Part shown: positions 12,336 through 23,519 of the stretch, in pieces
Layout: each line of letters begins with the position of its first letter
Position numbering within the stretch: position 1 is the first letter of the stretch
Origin: Ctenosaura bakeri
Taxonomy: Eukaryota; Chordata; Lepidosauria; Squamata; Iguanidae
NCBI GenBank assembly: GCA_948474755.1
Contig: CAOLHI010002126.1
Coordinates: 186,001-250,000, forward strand
Direction of reading: 5' to 3'
DNA: 64,000 nt
The notes under the pieces: generated by a model
Databases searched by the model: none
What the model saw: the letters and a program-made list of their open reading frames with translations, nothing else
What the model was told of the DNA's origin: nothing
Translations under genes and position numbers: made by a program

Positions 12336-13129
12336 TGCATCTTGTCCCTCTACCAGCCTCAGATGAAGCCTATTCACGGTTTTGAGATATCGTTTTAGAT
12401 ATGGAACAGTATAGGAATTGCTATAAGAACAACACCAACGGTACCGATAAATACCAGTAAGTAAATGAATGAATAATCACTGCACACAGAAAGGTGAAAT
12501 GCTTTTTCTGATACTTAGCTTTCTATATTCAGAGAAACAGACGTTTATGCATGTGTGTTGGAGAATCAATTAAGTGGCCATGACCTACAGTCTGAAATGG
12601 TGCAGCATAAGGCTTCCCAGATCTCAGGGTTTATCTGCTCTCCCCAGTTTCAATGAAAGAAGAATCTTAGACTGAGAGTACAGTCTTGAAAAGGAGGGAG
12701 GGGAGATTAAACCTGTCTGCTGCTGGTCTTTCCTTCTGCATACTGCTTTGTAATGGCTGCTGTAGATTCCCCATGGTATCAGCCTTGTTCCCTCTCCACC
12801 TCCCTTTTGCTCTTCTCCCAGTTTCTCAAACTGTGACCAGCATCAGGATTAAACAGGAGGAAACAACCAGTATGGAGAAATACTAAGTTACTTCAGCATT
12901 CACTAACACAGAAGATGCTGAATCCATATTCAGGATTTACCTTGTAGTTTTTCTAATCTATTAACTTCCACTATTCTGCAGTCACCTTTCTCTCATTACT
13001 CTAAAGGAGTGAAGCTGCAGTACAAGTTTCCTTTCTTAGTCTGAAACACATTAGATTAAACCACTCTTAAGGAAAAAAATCTGGTATGAAAGTTTTCATA
13101 CACTGCTGTTTTAATTCTTGATCTGTTCT

Positions 13130-13560
13130 CGCCCTTTTTCCTTTACCTCCTCACAACTCACAGATAATTGTTTTTTTTTCTTGTCTTCTCTTTTGGACAC
13201 AGCTGTTGTCTTGAGTCACATTTTGTCTTATTCCCTAGTCCCTCTTCTTATTTCTTCTCTTATCCTTCTCACCCTTAACTCCTAGCTAAATATCTTCACC
13301 GTGTGGCCTTCTCTTTTCTCTGTTTCTCATTCTCCCACCTTTCCCACATCTTCTAGCTGCACTCATCATCTCCAGTCTCCACACTTCTATCTCATTCTCA
13401 TTTTTTCCTATCTTCCTGTTCTCCTAGCTGTGTTTGTCTTCCTCTCTTTCCCCATCCCTCTTTATTTCTGATCCTCATTCTACCACTTTTCTTCTAACTA
13501 CATGCATCATCTTCTTTCTCCTCCCCACTTTGTGTCTCCAACTCATCCCCTCCACAAAAA
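13130..13560. repeat. Pyrimidine-rich tract
   Basis: For about 430 bp the plus strand is dominated by C and T, with recurring 'tctcattctc', 'cttcctctc' and 'tagctgcactcatcatc'-like words. 'ctagctg' followed about 40 bp later by 'catcatct' recurs, which hints at a decayed tandem array rather than random low complexity. A similar tract lies at 41400-41900. Confidence 0.6.
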
Positions 13561-13942
13561 AACTTGAAACCAAGACTGAGATATATAGTAGATTCTCAAC
13601 ATTTTGAAACTGAAATCCCCATTAAACTCAATAGGGATTAGCCAGGCATAAATAGATTGTATGCCAATAATTCTCTGACTGTCTGTCATCACCAACATTC
13701 CTAAAATGTCTGGTGATTATTAACAACACGATGATGACATTTTTTCTGGTGGAAGCAAAGGAGGAATTCAAAACTTTAAAAAAATTAAAATGGTTAAAAA
13801 TTGACTGTTATTGAAAAGAAAATGTAACTACCAAGGTGTCTAGTTAATGGGACAAATCCATTAAAAACAAAATTTCAAACATTTCTTTTTGACTGGAAGT
13901 TTACTTGGTTCAACTAATTTCCCTATGTGTTAAACTCTTTAA

Positions 13943-13998
13943 AAGTGTTCAAAACAGAGATGGGAAAGGCTCGGCTATTCAAAGAAGAGCTTGGAAAA
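13943..13998 (+). repeat. 52-bp dispersed repeat, copy 2
   Basis: This is the partner of 12281-12335. It continues into 'tttggactacagtcttcaca', and a looser second copy follows at about 14058-14140 ('gctgggcaacatat', 'ttggactacagctgtcatgt'). The block is therefore probably part of a longer interspersed repeat of unknown class. Confidence 0.75.
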
Positions 13999-14284
13999 CT
14001 TTTTTGTTTGGACTACAGTCTTCACATGTTAAAAACAGTACTTACTAATTGTTATAAGCAGGGCTGGGCAACATATCCCTTTTTGTATTTAGAACAGAAC
14101 TTGAACAATTTTCCTGGGTTGGACTACAGCTGTCATGTGTTAACAGGAATTCTGGCATATACTGGTTTAGTGAGTACCTTCTGTACATTGATAAATTATT
14201 TTGATTGTTTCTTGACAGTGTTTTTTATAGCTATTTCACAAATCCAAATCTAAAACCCTCTTATTTTTACAAGCATACTTGTTT

Positions 14285-14520
14285 GGGACTTGAGTCAAAG
14301 TAGCTTTAGTGTTGGACTATAACTCTGGAGACTTGGGTTCAAATCCCTGCTCCCCTAAGTAAACCCACTGGATGACTATGGGCAAGGCAAACTCTCAACC
14401 TCAGAGAAAGGAAGGGCAAACCCTTGTATGAACAAATTCTGCCAAGAAATCCCAGTGATAGCTTGCCTTAGAGCTGCCATAAATCAGAGATGAGTTGAAG
14501 GCACCCGACAACAACAATCA
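14285..14520 (+). mobile_element. Sauria-type tRNA SINE with Bov-B-like tail
   Basis: The head 'ggactataactctggagact' is followed by a box-B-like 'gggttcaaatccc', then 'cccactggatgactatgggc', 'ctctcaacctcagagaaagg', 'cttgccttagagctgccata' and a CAA-rich end (about 14508-14518). It has the same architecture as 6450 and 20524. Confidence 0.7.
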
Positions 14521-14929
14521 TGTTTGGGAAGAGGTATGTCCTGGTGGCTCCATAGCTGCTCTGAGAGACAATACTGTAATGTGCATGCATATAGTGCCAT
14601 TAATATGCATGTATCAACCCTATAACTGAAGGGAGAATGGAGGAAACAGGAGTTTTTTCTGAATGCTGACTGAGAAAGCTTGAACATTATTTGTTGTGCT
14701 TTCAGACATTTCAATCTGCAGAGTTCTTTGGGTAATATGCAAGACATTACAATACAAAATTTAAACAAAATATACAATGCTAACGAACAATCAAACTATG
14801 AATAAAAATAATACATAGTAAAACAAGAATAAAATAAGCAACAGACAATGAAAAAACTGCAGCACATAAAAACAGACTGCTAAGATCTAACAGCACTAGA
14901 AAAAACCCTAAGGTCTTCACTTGGCACTT

Positions 14930-15010
14930 AAAAGATCCTAATGTAAGCAGAAGGAAAGCCTCTCTGAGAAGGGCATGCCAGAGATAGGATGCCATCAATG
15001 AAAAGACCTT
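14930..15010 (+). repeat. Dispersed repeat Y, copy 1 (fragment)
   Basis: The motif order 'gccagagataggatgcca', 'tcaatgaaaagacc', 'ttctgtctt' parallels 'gttccaaagtcagggtgcag', 'agaaaggccctgtctctg' at 37425 and 'gttccacaaatgggtgctac', 'attgaaaagactctgt' at 43880. It probably comes from a decayed LINE 3' region, but I cannot name the family. Confidence 0.35.
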
Positions 15011-16656
15011 CTGTCTTTTTTCCACATGCTTTGTCTCATATGACAGGGGTACCTAGAGGAGGGCTTTGGAGACCTTACATAACTGAATTGATTCCAAACT
15101 GTATCAAGAAAAGTTTTCCATAATTACTGAAGACATCTAGAATACATTGATAAGATGGATGGGCCATTCATCTGAACCAGCCAGGCAATACTTCCACGAC
15201 TATACTGCGAATATGCATCGCAGTCCTTCCTCTTTTACTCTGGATTCCAGTGTCTGTACCTCTGGATTCTTGTAGCTCAGGAGCCCCATTTAAACTGCTG
15301 AGGAATCACCTGCGATTCTTGAACCACCATTTGGTGACCCAGATGCAAATCAAATTGTTCACAAAAGAGCCTGAAAATGACAGCCACTTGAAATCATAGG
15401 CACATCCCCCCTGGAAATTTTAAAATGAAGAATAACAAAAACAAAGCAAAAACAACAACAAAAAAAACCAAATAAAATGAAGAATAACAAGCGCAAGTAG
15501 GGTAAGATCATTTATCTTGATGGATGTCACCTTAGAGCACATATTATCCCGATCTCTCAAAGTGTTTTTCTCCCTTATTTCATCTCTGACATTCATTGTA
15601 AATTTAATGATCCACATACGATTTGCTGGTGTCTCAGCCTAGTGTTTTGAATCATAAAACTAGTGCTAAATTTATGGCACTGCAGTACCACTTAGTGAAT
15701 CATTAAGCAGTACAGTGATTTTAATGATTTGGATCATACCGGACCTCATCACTATATAATGAGGTTCCATTTAGTGTAAATTTTATGTAAAAATTCAATT
15801 TGCAAGCCAACAACATGAAACTACAACATTTTGTCACACTTGACATTGTATTTATTTATCATGGTTTGCACTCTAAGTCAGGGTTATGTAGAAAGAGAAT
15901 ACTACACTGTTATATCTACAGCTGGCCTTTATTAAAAAGCAACATTCTTTTCCCCCACTCGTAAGTTTTGCACCCCAAATGGCTGTATTTGTGAAACATC
16001 TTTATCTAAAATGTGAAATCCTACAGGATCTAGTAAAGGCCCATGATGTCCAAACAGGGCATTCTAGAACACAAAAACTGGTACCCATTGGACAAGATTA
16101 CTGGAGCATCAAGTGGAAATGGGTATGTGTGAATGAGCCATCACAGATCACCTCACACTATTCTTTTCAGTTCATACAAACAGCTAGTAAATGGTAAAAC
16201 TGCTCTTTGATTGCTCCACCTCAAGTTACAGATGGAATACAAAATAGTCTCATGATTTGTATAGGATCCGCTACATTTTGAACCATCATACATACATTCA
16301 ATGCAAGATATTTGGCTGTCTAAGGTGGTATCCCTTACCCTATAATTGTAGTACATGGTACCCAAGGCCAACCTGTGGCAGAAAATCTACAAGCCTTTCT
16401 CCCCATCTCTGTAGTGCTAAAATAATGCAGTGATATGAGTTTATACTTTGCTGCTGCTCCAGAATATCTAAATCTGGTCCCTAAAGTATATTCTGTAATC
16501 TGTCTAATGGTAGGACCAGTAAGGTAATTTCAGTTGTAAAGACTCTTGACAGTGCCAGACTTAAACATCAGTTAAATAAACTACAGATTATGAGAGCCCT
16601 CTAAATACAAAAAATATTATTAAATTTAAATGATTAACTAAATTTCAGTGTTTCAT

Positions 16657-16716
16657 AGTTGTGAAAAGTTTGGGATAATGCTATGGAGTTGTGAAAAGTC
16701 TGGGATAATGCTATGG
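16657..16716 (+). repeat. 30-bp tandem duplication
   Basis: Two adjacent 30-bp units (16657-16686 and 16687-16716) begin 'agttgtgaaaagt' and end 'ggataatgctatgg'. They differ at one base (t/c). This is a recent local duplication. Confidence 0.95.
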
Positions 16717-16758
16717 AGCCCTTAAAATATAACAACCTGAAGGCCTCAGCATATCTTA

Positions 16759-16928
16759 GGCCATTTCCGCACTACACTCTTATAGCGCAATTATTCCACT
16801 TTCAACATCCTATGGAATCCTGGGATTTGCAGTTTGGGGAGGGGCCGGCCCAAACTGCAAACCCCAGGATTCCATAGGATGTTGAAAGTGGAATAATCGC
16901 ACTATAAGAGTGTAGTGCGGAATGATTT
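16759..16928. mobile_element. Fold-back MITE, short GGCC-end family (near-perfect palindrome)
   Basis: This is the most regular copy. The left arm GGCCATTTCCGCACTACACT, 'tatagcgcaattattccac' and 'ggaatcctgggatttgcagt' is mirrored by the right arm down to 'tgtagtgcgg'. Only a few bases ('ggaggggccggccc') separate the arms. TTA precedes it. The last bases of the right end are mutated, so its end and TTA duplication are approximate. Confidence 0.85.
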
Positions 16929-17234
16929 TTAATCTAGCCCTGCTATTGGCCTACAAATCTTTCTTGATTTCTCAGCAGTGTTCAATACTGCTAATCCTTG
17001 TAATCTGACCTGGCTATAAGGAATTGAGATGGATGGAATTCTACTCCAATGGAGCCGTTCCTAGGTTGATGGCCAGATACCAATGCTGGGCACTATTATT
17101 TAGTCCTGCTGCATTTGTCTCCTGTGGTTTTACAGGGCCATTGTCTGTCTCTCATGCAGTTCTGCCTCTCATGCTCTAAGAACAGTTAAAGTAGTAATAT
17201 TAATTCTGAAAGCCCTTTATAGCTTGGGATCTAA

Positions 17235-17263
17235 GGCCTTTCTGCACTACACTGTTACAATGT
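17235..17263. mobile_element. Fold-back MITE, left end only
   Basis: Only GGCCTTTCTGCACTACACTG and a few following bases remain before unrelated sequence. The right arm is absent. It is preceded by TAA. Confidence 0.6.
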
Positions 17264-17284
17264 AACCACTACCTAGCCCCACAT

Positions 17285-17516
17285 AAATTTACTCCAAGAG
17301 TAATAGCAATAGCATGTGTGTTTCAATACTGATTATCAGCTAAGTGCTCTCTAAGAGGTTTACAATGTATTAGCTAATTGTTCCCAACAAACTGGGTACC
17401 CATTTTACTGACCTGCACAAGGATGGAAAGCTGAGTCAACCTGGAGCCTGGCAGGATCGAACTCACAACCTTGTGGCTCTAATACTAGCATTTAACCACT
17501 GCACCACGAGGGCCCC
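17285..17516 (-). mobile_element. tRNA-derived SINE, minus strand
   Basis: Read on the minus strand, a tRNA-like head (box-A region at about 17497-17507, a worn TGGTGCAGTGG) is followed by box B GTTCGATCC at about 17454-17462. Next comes a body with a 'gctgagtcaa' cognate and the segment found at 31015-31260. It is 5'-complete but diverged. Confidence 0.7.
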
Positions 17517-17519
17517 TAA

Positions 17520-18360
17520 GGTATTTCTGACTCATCTGTCCCCATTCCTGGCTGCCTATGGTGCTAAGGTTGGGGCAGCTGGAAAAAAGGTTTCTCAGTT
17601 TGTAATGCTTTATGTAATGTCTCTTCACAGGCAGCAGCTGTACCATTTGAGCAGTCCTGGAGCATCAGGTGGAGGAAGGAAACTTTGGCCAGAGGCATTG
17701 GACCTCAGCTCCCACAATCTCTTACCATTGGTTGTCCTGGTTATGACTGATACATATCGTAGGCCAAAGGTACCTGGAGGTTAAAATTCTCCATCTTTAT
17801 TTTTTTAAAATGTAGGCCTTTAGAAATATTGCATAACCTGCTTGATATATTTTACTGCACTTCTGTTTTAATGAACAGTGTGTGTATAGAGGGGAGGTAA
17901 TATGTACATTTAGAAGGGCTTATTCCTGGTAGCTTTCATGATTACTGGAATCGGCCCTGGGAGTGGAGTACAAAGTCTAAACAAGAAAATGAACAAATTC
18001 AATCAGACTTCCTTCTGTGTAACCATCAAACCAGACAGGTGAAATCCTATCCATGCTTACTTGGAAATAAGTTCAGTTAAGAAAGGTGTGTGGGTGGTGG
18101 TGGTTATTATGTAAACATGCATAAGAACAGGCTGCAGATGTCCTTAACTAGGCATCATTCACCTTTTGGATATATCACCATGTTTCCTTTTCAACAGATG
18201 ATTAGGCTTTTGCCAAACAGAATTGCCAATTATAACTGGAAAAGACTTAGTCTGGCCACCTCAAACTATGAATTTTTCATAGCATACAAATGAGTCTCAT
18301 CAGTGTTTCATCTCATCAAAATGTTGTTTAAAACCACAGTTACCAGAATAAGCCCTTCTT
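17520..18360. other. Unassigned non-coding DNA
   Basis: No gene is seen. The open frame at 17473-17784 begins inside the SINE head and has no recognisable domain. Confidence 0.4.
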
Positions 18361-18361
18361 T

Positions 18362-18930
18362 GGTCCTTTCCGCACAAAGCTGGTGAATTGATTCGTGCTG
18401 TCTCTTACCGGATTTTCTGGGCTGGAAACAAGGCAGACATTCCCTCATTTCTTTCCACACAGCTACTGTGTATGTTCCATTCTGATTCAGAGGAGTGCGA
18501 CTTCATGAATCCACACTGCCTCCACCATGGCCACTCCCGCTACTCTCCTCAGCCCCATTGGTTGTGATTGCCCCCCCCTTTTTTGCATGGTTTAGTACGT
18601 CATTGCATACATGGGTACGTGCGTATGTGCGTAAGTCCGTACTACCCCCTGGTCCCTCCCATGAGCCCTCCCCTGACCACCAATTCACATTGGCACAAAT
18701 GTACGTATCTGCACCACTGTGAAAGTATGAATTGGATTGATCTGGAAAATTGGAAAACCGCTTTCTTCCAGTTTTCAAATAATGCACTTTACCACCACAT
18801 GTGGGCGCATTTAATTGGAATTATGTGCGAAATGAAGGTAAATAAACCAAACCTAGTCCGCTCCAACGTGCAGAAGACCTCTGTGGCAAGACGCATTGGC
18901 CCGCCTTAATAACTGTGTGTGGAAAGGGCC
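18362..18930 (+). mobile_element. Long non-autonomous element E, GGCC-end group
   Basis: The ends are inverted: GGTCCTTTCCGCAC on the left and 'gtgtggaaagggcc' on the right. The interior is unlike the short fold-back MITEs and contains runs of 'gtacgtgcgtatgtgcgtaa' type. An ATG at 18823 is followed after five codons, in the same phase, by the donor-like motif AAG|GTAAAT (GT at 18838), 92 bp before the right end. No matching 3-bp duplication is visible. Orientation is given by that motif. Confidence 0.65.
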
Positions 18931-19051
18931 AGTGTGAATGAATCTACTCAAATTTCATTCACATAATAGACCCATGTTCCTCTGTCTCTCTCCCCCTCAA
19001 CACATGAAAAGTAGTTCATAGCACTGGCTGTTCTAGCTGACTATTGCCTTC

Positions 19052-19140
19052 TGCAGGGGTTGGGAATATTTTTCTTCTGCCAAGGACTTTATTATCTTTG
19101 TGGTAAATCTGTTAGGGGCCAGAGCACAGCAATAGGTGGA
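19052..19140 (+). mobile_element. hAT-like transposon end fragment
   Basis: The sequence 'gcaggggttgggaatatttt' followed by 'ttctgccaaggactttatta' and 'ggggccagag' resembles the CAGGGGTGGGGAACCT... ends of hAT elements common in squamates. Only one end is recognised. Confidence 0.4.
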
Positions 19141-20236
19141 ACCAGCCCTAAAAGTTACTGACTCCGATGTTACCCTCTTCCTCCTTCCTTCCTCCCTACC
19201 CAACAGATTGGCAGCAGAAGGCTGAACTGCACTTCCTAGAGGTCTGAACTGGCAGCTTAAAGTGGACTTTAAAATTGGGATAGGGTTGCAGATTTCCTAT
19301 TCCCAGTCTATTGTGATGAGAAGTATTTCCATAGCCCTACCTGGAGATGCTGGGGCTTGAATCTGGAGGCTTCTGCTTGCAAAACTTGTGTTCTTTCATT
19401 GGGTTGTGGTCCTTCCCTATTTATGTCACATCTCTTGGTAGCCCTTTCATTCTTATATTCCATTCATGTGCTCATTAATAACACAAGGAAGGGAATGTAG
19501 ACAAAAGATTTGAACTCCTGTGTACCTGATCTACACAGAGGTTGAAGTAATTTTCCAGGTTTACGAACTTCAACAGTTTTTTAAAACTTATTTATCCATC
19601 TCTTCTTGGATACTTCTGAGCAATCAATATGGGGCTCCCACTGGCTTACCATTCAGACCCTGATGAGGACTTACACCTGCTTAGTTTCAACAATCCTGGA
19701 GCATCAGGTACCCCCTGATCGCCTTGTTAAAGCTGTTAAACTGCATCATTAATAGGAGAAAAAAATGCATAGCAGATGTTCCAAGAGTTAGAACTTTGCT
19801 TTGAGTTAGAACTTGCCAGAACCTAACTCTGAGCATGGCAAATAAGACAGGCATGTATTCACATGCACAGGCCCAGCTAAAGAGTGGTGGATACTGCTAG
19901 CACGTCTTCCTGTTTTGCTTCCATTATATTGGTCAGCTGTTACCAATGGACAATTTGCAGTAAAATATTCCATAATGTGTCAAGAGTTACACCACGGTCA
20001 GTCAGAGGTCAGGCATGGGACCATACTTCCTGGGTGTACAAGTGTTGCTGGTCTTCAGTTAAGAGTGCTGACCCATGTGCCCTTGCTGGTCAACAGAAAA
20101 GCCATCAGGAGGCTTCCACATATTTATTGCTTGCTAAAGTAAAGCTGCTACCATCAAATGGCTAAACAAAGCAACCTGGATCGAAATGCAGGCTCACTTT
20201 TCATTCTGCTTCTGGCACACCCCACTATTTCACTAA
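19140..20236. other. Unassigned non-coding DNA
   Basis: I see no gene or clear repeat. The overlapping open frames at 19884-20165 show no domain. Confidence 0.4.
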
Positions 20237-20495
20237 AGGCCATTTAACACTACATTGTTATAGCACTATGGCTCTGCTTAAACTGTGATAGCTACATCTT
20301 ATGGAATCCTGGGATTTGCAGTTTGGGAGAGGGACATTTAGGGCCAGAGTTTTAGAAAAGGTCAGAGGGCTATAGGGCCTCCCCAGACTTCCATAGGATG
20401 CATCCATGGCAGTTCATATAGGGTCATGGTGCTGTAACTGTACAGTACAACAACAACAACAACAACAACAAACTATTGCATAGTGTGAAAGGACC
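20237..20495. mobile_element. Fold-back MITE, family 2, with internal (CAA)n
   Basis: The left end AGGCCATTTAACACTAC and the right end 'tagtgtgaaaggacc' are inverted. The arms share 'ttatggaatcctgggatttg' and 'ccataggatgcatccatggc'. A (CAA)n run at about 20448-20470 has expanded inside the right arm. It is flanked by TAA and TTA. Confidence 0.65.
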
Positions 20496-20523
20496 TTAGG
20501 TTTTCACTGAGGAAAGACATCTG

Positions 20524-20760
20524 ACACAGAGCCAGGGTGGTATAGTGATTTTGAGCACTGGACTGCAACTCTGGAGACCAGGATTCAAATCCTCACTCAA
20601 CCCTGGAAACCCATTGGCTGACCTTGGGCAAGTCACACTTTCTCAACCCCAGAGGAGGCAAAGGCAAACACCATCTGAACAAACCTTGCAAAGCAAACCC
20701 CATGATAAGTTTGCCTTATGATTGCTGTAAGGTATAAATGTCTTTAAGGCACACAGCAAC
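20524..20760 (+). mobile_element. Sauria-type tRNA SINE with Bov-B-like tail
   Basis: The head 'gagccagggtggtatagtga' is followed by 'ggactgcaactctggagacc' and box-B-like 'ggattcaaatcc'. Next come 'cattggctgaccttgggcaa', 'ctcaaccccagaggaggcaa', 'tttgccttatgattgctgta' and a 'aaggcacacagcaac' end. Confidence 0.75.
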
Positions 20761-21699
20761 TTTCCTCACTAGTACACTTTCTTAATAAAAAATCAGAAGA
20801 GCAAAGAAGGCACTAAAAAGCTGAATTTGGGATTTCTCTCCCTATTCCCTTCACACTACCCCACTCCTGTTCAGTCACAGAATGAAGTAAGATGTGCATT
20901 ATTTGGCTACAGCTGCTAACCCATTTAACTGTAACAGAATTTAGAAATTTCATATTGTTGATCTTTTCATTAGGATTTTTTTTAAAAAATGCAGGAAAAA
21001 ATCTGATCAGAGATTGTGTGCGCTTCAATACTTTTAATTTTGCAGGCCACTGGGCCTTAATGTGAATGAAGGCTATTTGGAAGGGGGTTGGGAGAGGCTA
21101 TGTGTAGCTTTTTGTTTAAAATAACAAGAGTGTGAGCATGCAGAGGAATTGCTGACATTTTGTAAAGTTCATTGTGTGATTTAGTCTATTGCAAGGGGTC
21201 CCTATCAGGGCACAGGAGAATACTTTAAAAACAAGGGTGAGAACTGGATACATTATGATGGCCAGAGACCTGACATCTCCCTCTTACTTACAAAGAAGAG
21301 GCTGGAAATGAAATTTCACTAAGCCATCAAAATGATTGCCTATGATGGTTAAATGGTACTTTTATGTTCAGAACCAGTATAACTGAGAGTCTGTGGACCG
21401 AGGAAAAGCAGGAATAAATGCTTGGTGGTGGTTGTAGTAACACAGCCATGTTATTAAGGATCTCATTCTCTTCCCAGTACCTCCTTATACAGGTTTTTTG
21501 TCCCTTGTTAGGTGCAGCCTTTACAGCTTCTTTTCCCACTAAAATGTGTATCTCAGAAATGGCTTCCATGCCAATCCTGCGTGTTCTTGATTCACATATC
21601 CTGACACTCAATTATGTTTTGGGGCCAATTAATGGTGTAAACAGGAAAAGAATAGCTTTGATAAACAGAGAAAGTTTGCTGTTTCTACACTTTGGTGAC

Positions 21700-22585
21700 A
21701 TCAGTTTGGTACCACTTTAAAAGTCATGGGCTCATCATCCTAAAGAATCCTGGGAGCTGTAATTTAGTGCAGTATTTAGAATTCTTTTCTAGAGAGCTTT
21801 GGTGCATTTCCCTGAACTACGGTTCTGGAAGGTACCCTGATTAAATCTTGAATCCCTTCTCTTTGAGACTAGTTCAGATGAGTACATTGTAACTCTTGAA
21901 TAGACTAACGCCCTTTTCGCATTAGTCTTCTCGCGCGAGCGGGGGAGGGCGGCTCGTGCATGAAGCCTTCTCCGGGAGGCTGCCGCTTCCCCCTCCTTCC
22001 TTCTGCAGGCAAAGGAAGGAGCGGCGAAGCGGCAGCCTCCCGGAGGCGGCGGCGGCTCGCGCATCCGTCCATCCCCCCCACGCGCGTGAGAAAGGAGCCT
22101 GTCCCCTCCATCCCCCCCGCGCGTGCGAGAAAGGCGCTCCTCCCGTCCGCCCCCCGCGCGCGCGAGAGAGAAAAGCGCTCTTCCCGTCCGCCCCCCGCGC
22201 GCGAAGCAGGACGTGTCGCACGAGCGCCCCGCCCCGTCCCTTCCTTCCGCAGGGGCGGAGGGAAGGAAGCGCGACCCAGCCGACTCCCAGACGCTCCGCA
22301 CAAAAGGTAAGTGCGCACGGGCGCCGGGAGCGTTGCGCGAGCGCGGGTGATTTTCGCTTGGAAGCGAAAATCAAAAAACCCGCGCTCGCGCCGCTTCAGC
22401 CCCGTGAGCCCGGCGGAAGTGGGAGTGCATTGTGCGGAGCGACGCTCCCACTCCCGTGAGGCTCAAGGGGCTGTCGCGCGAGAAAAGGCCCGTGCGAAAA
22501 GGGCCTATGCAACAAATCCAAGGATTCTTTAGGATGGAGTTGTGACACTTAAAATAGCATCAAACTGATATAAATGTGTAGTTTA
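21700..22585. mobile_element. Fold-back MITE (family 2-like), split by GC-rich element F
   Basis: The left arm ('atcagtttggtaccacttta', 'catcctaaagaatcctggga') is mirrored by the right arm, which contains 'ggattctttaggatggag' and 'agcatcaaactgatataaat'. The two arms are separated by element F (21909-22505) plus about 150 bp of MITE interior. F is therefore the younger insertion. Confidence 0.6.
21909..22505 (+). mobile_element. GC-rich long non-autonomous element F
   Basis: The ends CGCCCTTTTCGCATTAG and 'gtgcgaaaagggcc' are inverted. TAA precedes it and TAT follows. It is almost entirely G and C and dense in CpG. It contains a long hairpin (arms 21970-22003 and 22011-22046), a tandem array of about 40-bp units ending 'ccccgcgcgcg' (about 22068-22205), and a second hairpin around 'gattttcgctt' (about 22335-22390). 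A donor-like AAAAG|GTAAGT lies at 22307. Its right 300 bp, reversed, match the left part of element G (23717-24464). Open frames on both strands here are an effect of composition. Confidence 0.8.
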
Positions 22586-22589
22586 GATT

Positions 22590-23460
22590 CATCTTATACA
22601 ACTCAAGACTGGCTTCAGTTCTTGCTCTGCTCTGGCTAGCCTGTCTGATCTTGCTGGGGCATGCCTGTAATTTACATGTTGCTAAGTAGTGGTTCCATAT
22701 AAAGGAGCATCTCTAAATGGTAAGCTATTAAAAACCAAATATTAGCAGTTGCATATTTTCCAACATTTTGCAGATGAAAACTGGGCCACAGGCTAGCCTT
22801 GTTCTCTAGTACAAGGCCTGTCAACCATGTTTCCTCTCTCTGCATGTGTGTTTGTGCATGTGAGAAAGATCTCTATGGACACAGAGTACCTTCCTTTTTT
22901 GTGAGAAGTGTCTTGAATGGACCAGGATTCTCCTTTGACAGAGCTGATGGTACATCTACGAAGGATTTTCTCAGATGTGTCAAAAAAATAAGTGTCAGGG
23001 TATGTAACATCTTCATGGTCCTGCAACATCCTTTGTGCATTGCTTGAACATTTATGTGGATAGTCTGAACCCTTCATGCAAATTTTGCCTTACAATATTG
23101 TTCCTCTGTTCTTCTCTCTTTTACTTCCCCCTTCTGGTACAATGGTGAGGTACTTCCAAGAGCTCTACTGGAATACTCAGAACCTGTTGCTGGTTGTGGC
23201 AGCATGGAATTTGCCACTGAAGATGACCCTGAAATCTTTTGACAATTGCATTGGCTCTCTATAGTCCATGGGGCTGACAAAGTGTTTTTGTCACAGAGAT
23301 ATGCAGTAGAGTGTCTCACAGGCTTCTGGAGTCAGATGAAATAGAGACAAAGAAAAAGTTGTTCATATATGAGTGGACCAATGTAATGGCAGAAGTAATG
23401 GCAGCAGTGGAAAAAAGGGTGTGTGTGTGAAATTGGTTCATGTGACCCATAGGCCATATA
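22590..23460. other. Unassigned non-coding DNA
   Basis: I see no gene or clear repeat. The open frames at 22793-23319 occur on both strands over the same bases. Confidence 0.4.
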
Positions 23461-23519
23461 TTGCCAATCCTTGTTTTACTCACTTCTGTTTAAACTTGCC
23501 AATGTAATTATGGGAGTCT

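Noticed and set aside
21789..22532. Several overlapping open frames of 73-170 codons on both strands
   Set aside because: They lie in CpG-dense element F, where stop codons are rare by composition. Translations are Arg/Pro/Ala-rich, read equally on both strands, and lack any domain.
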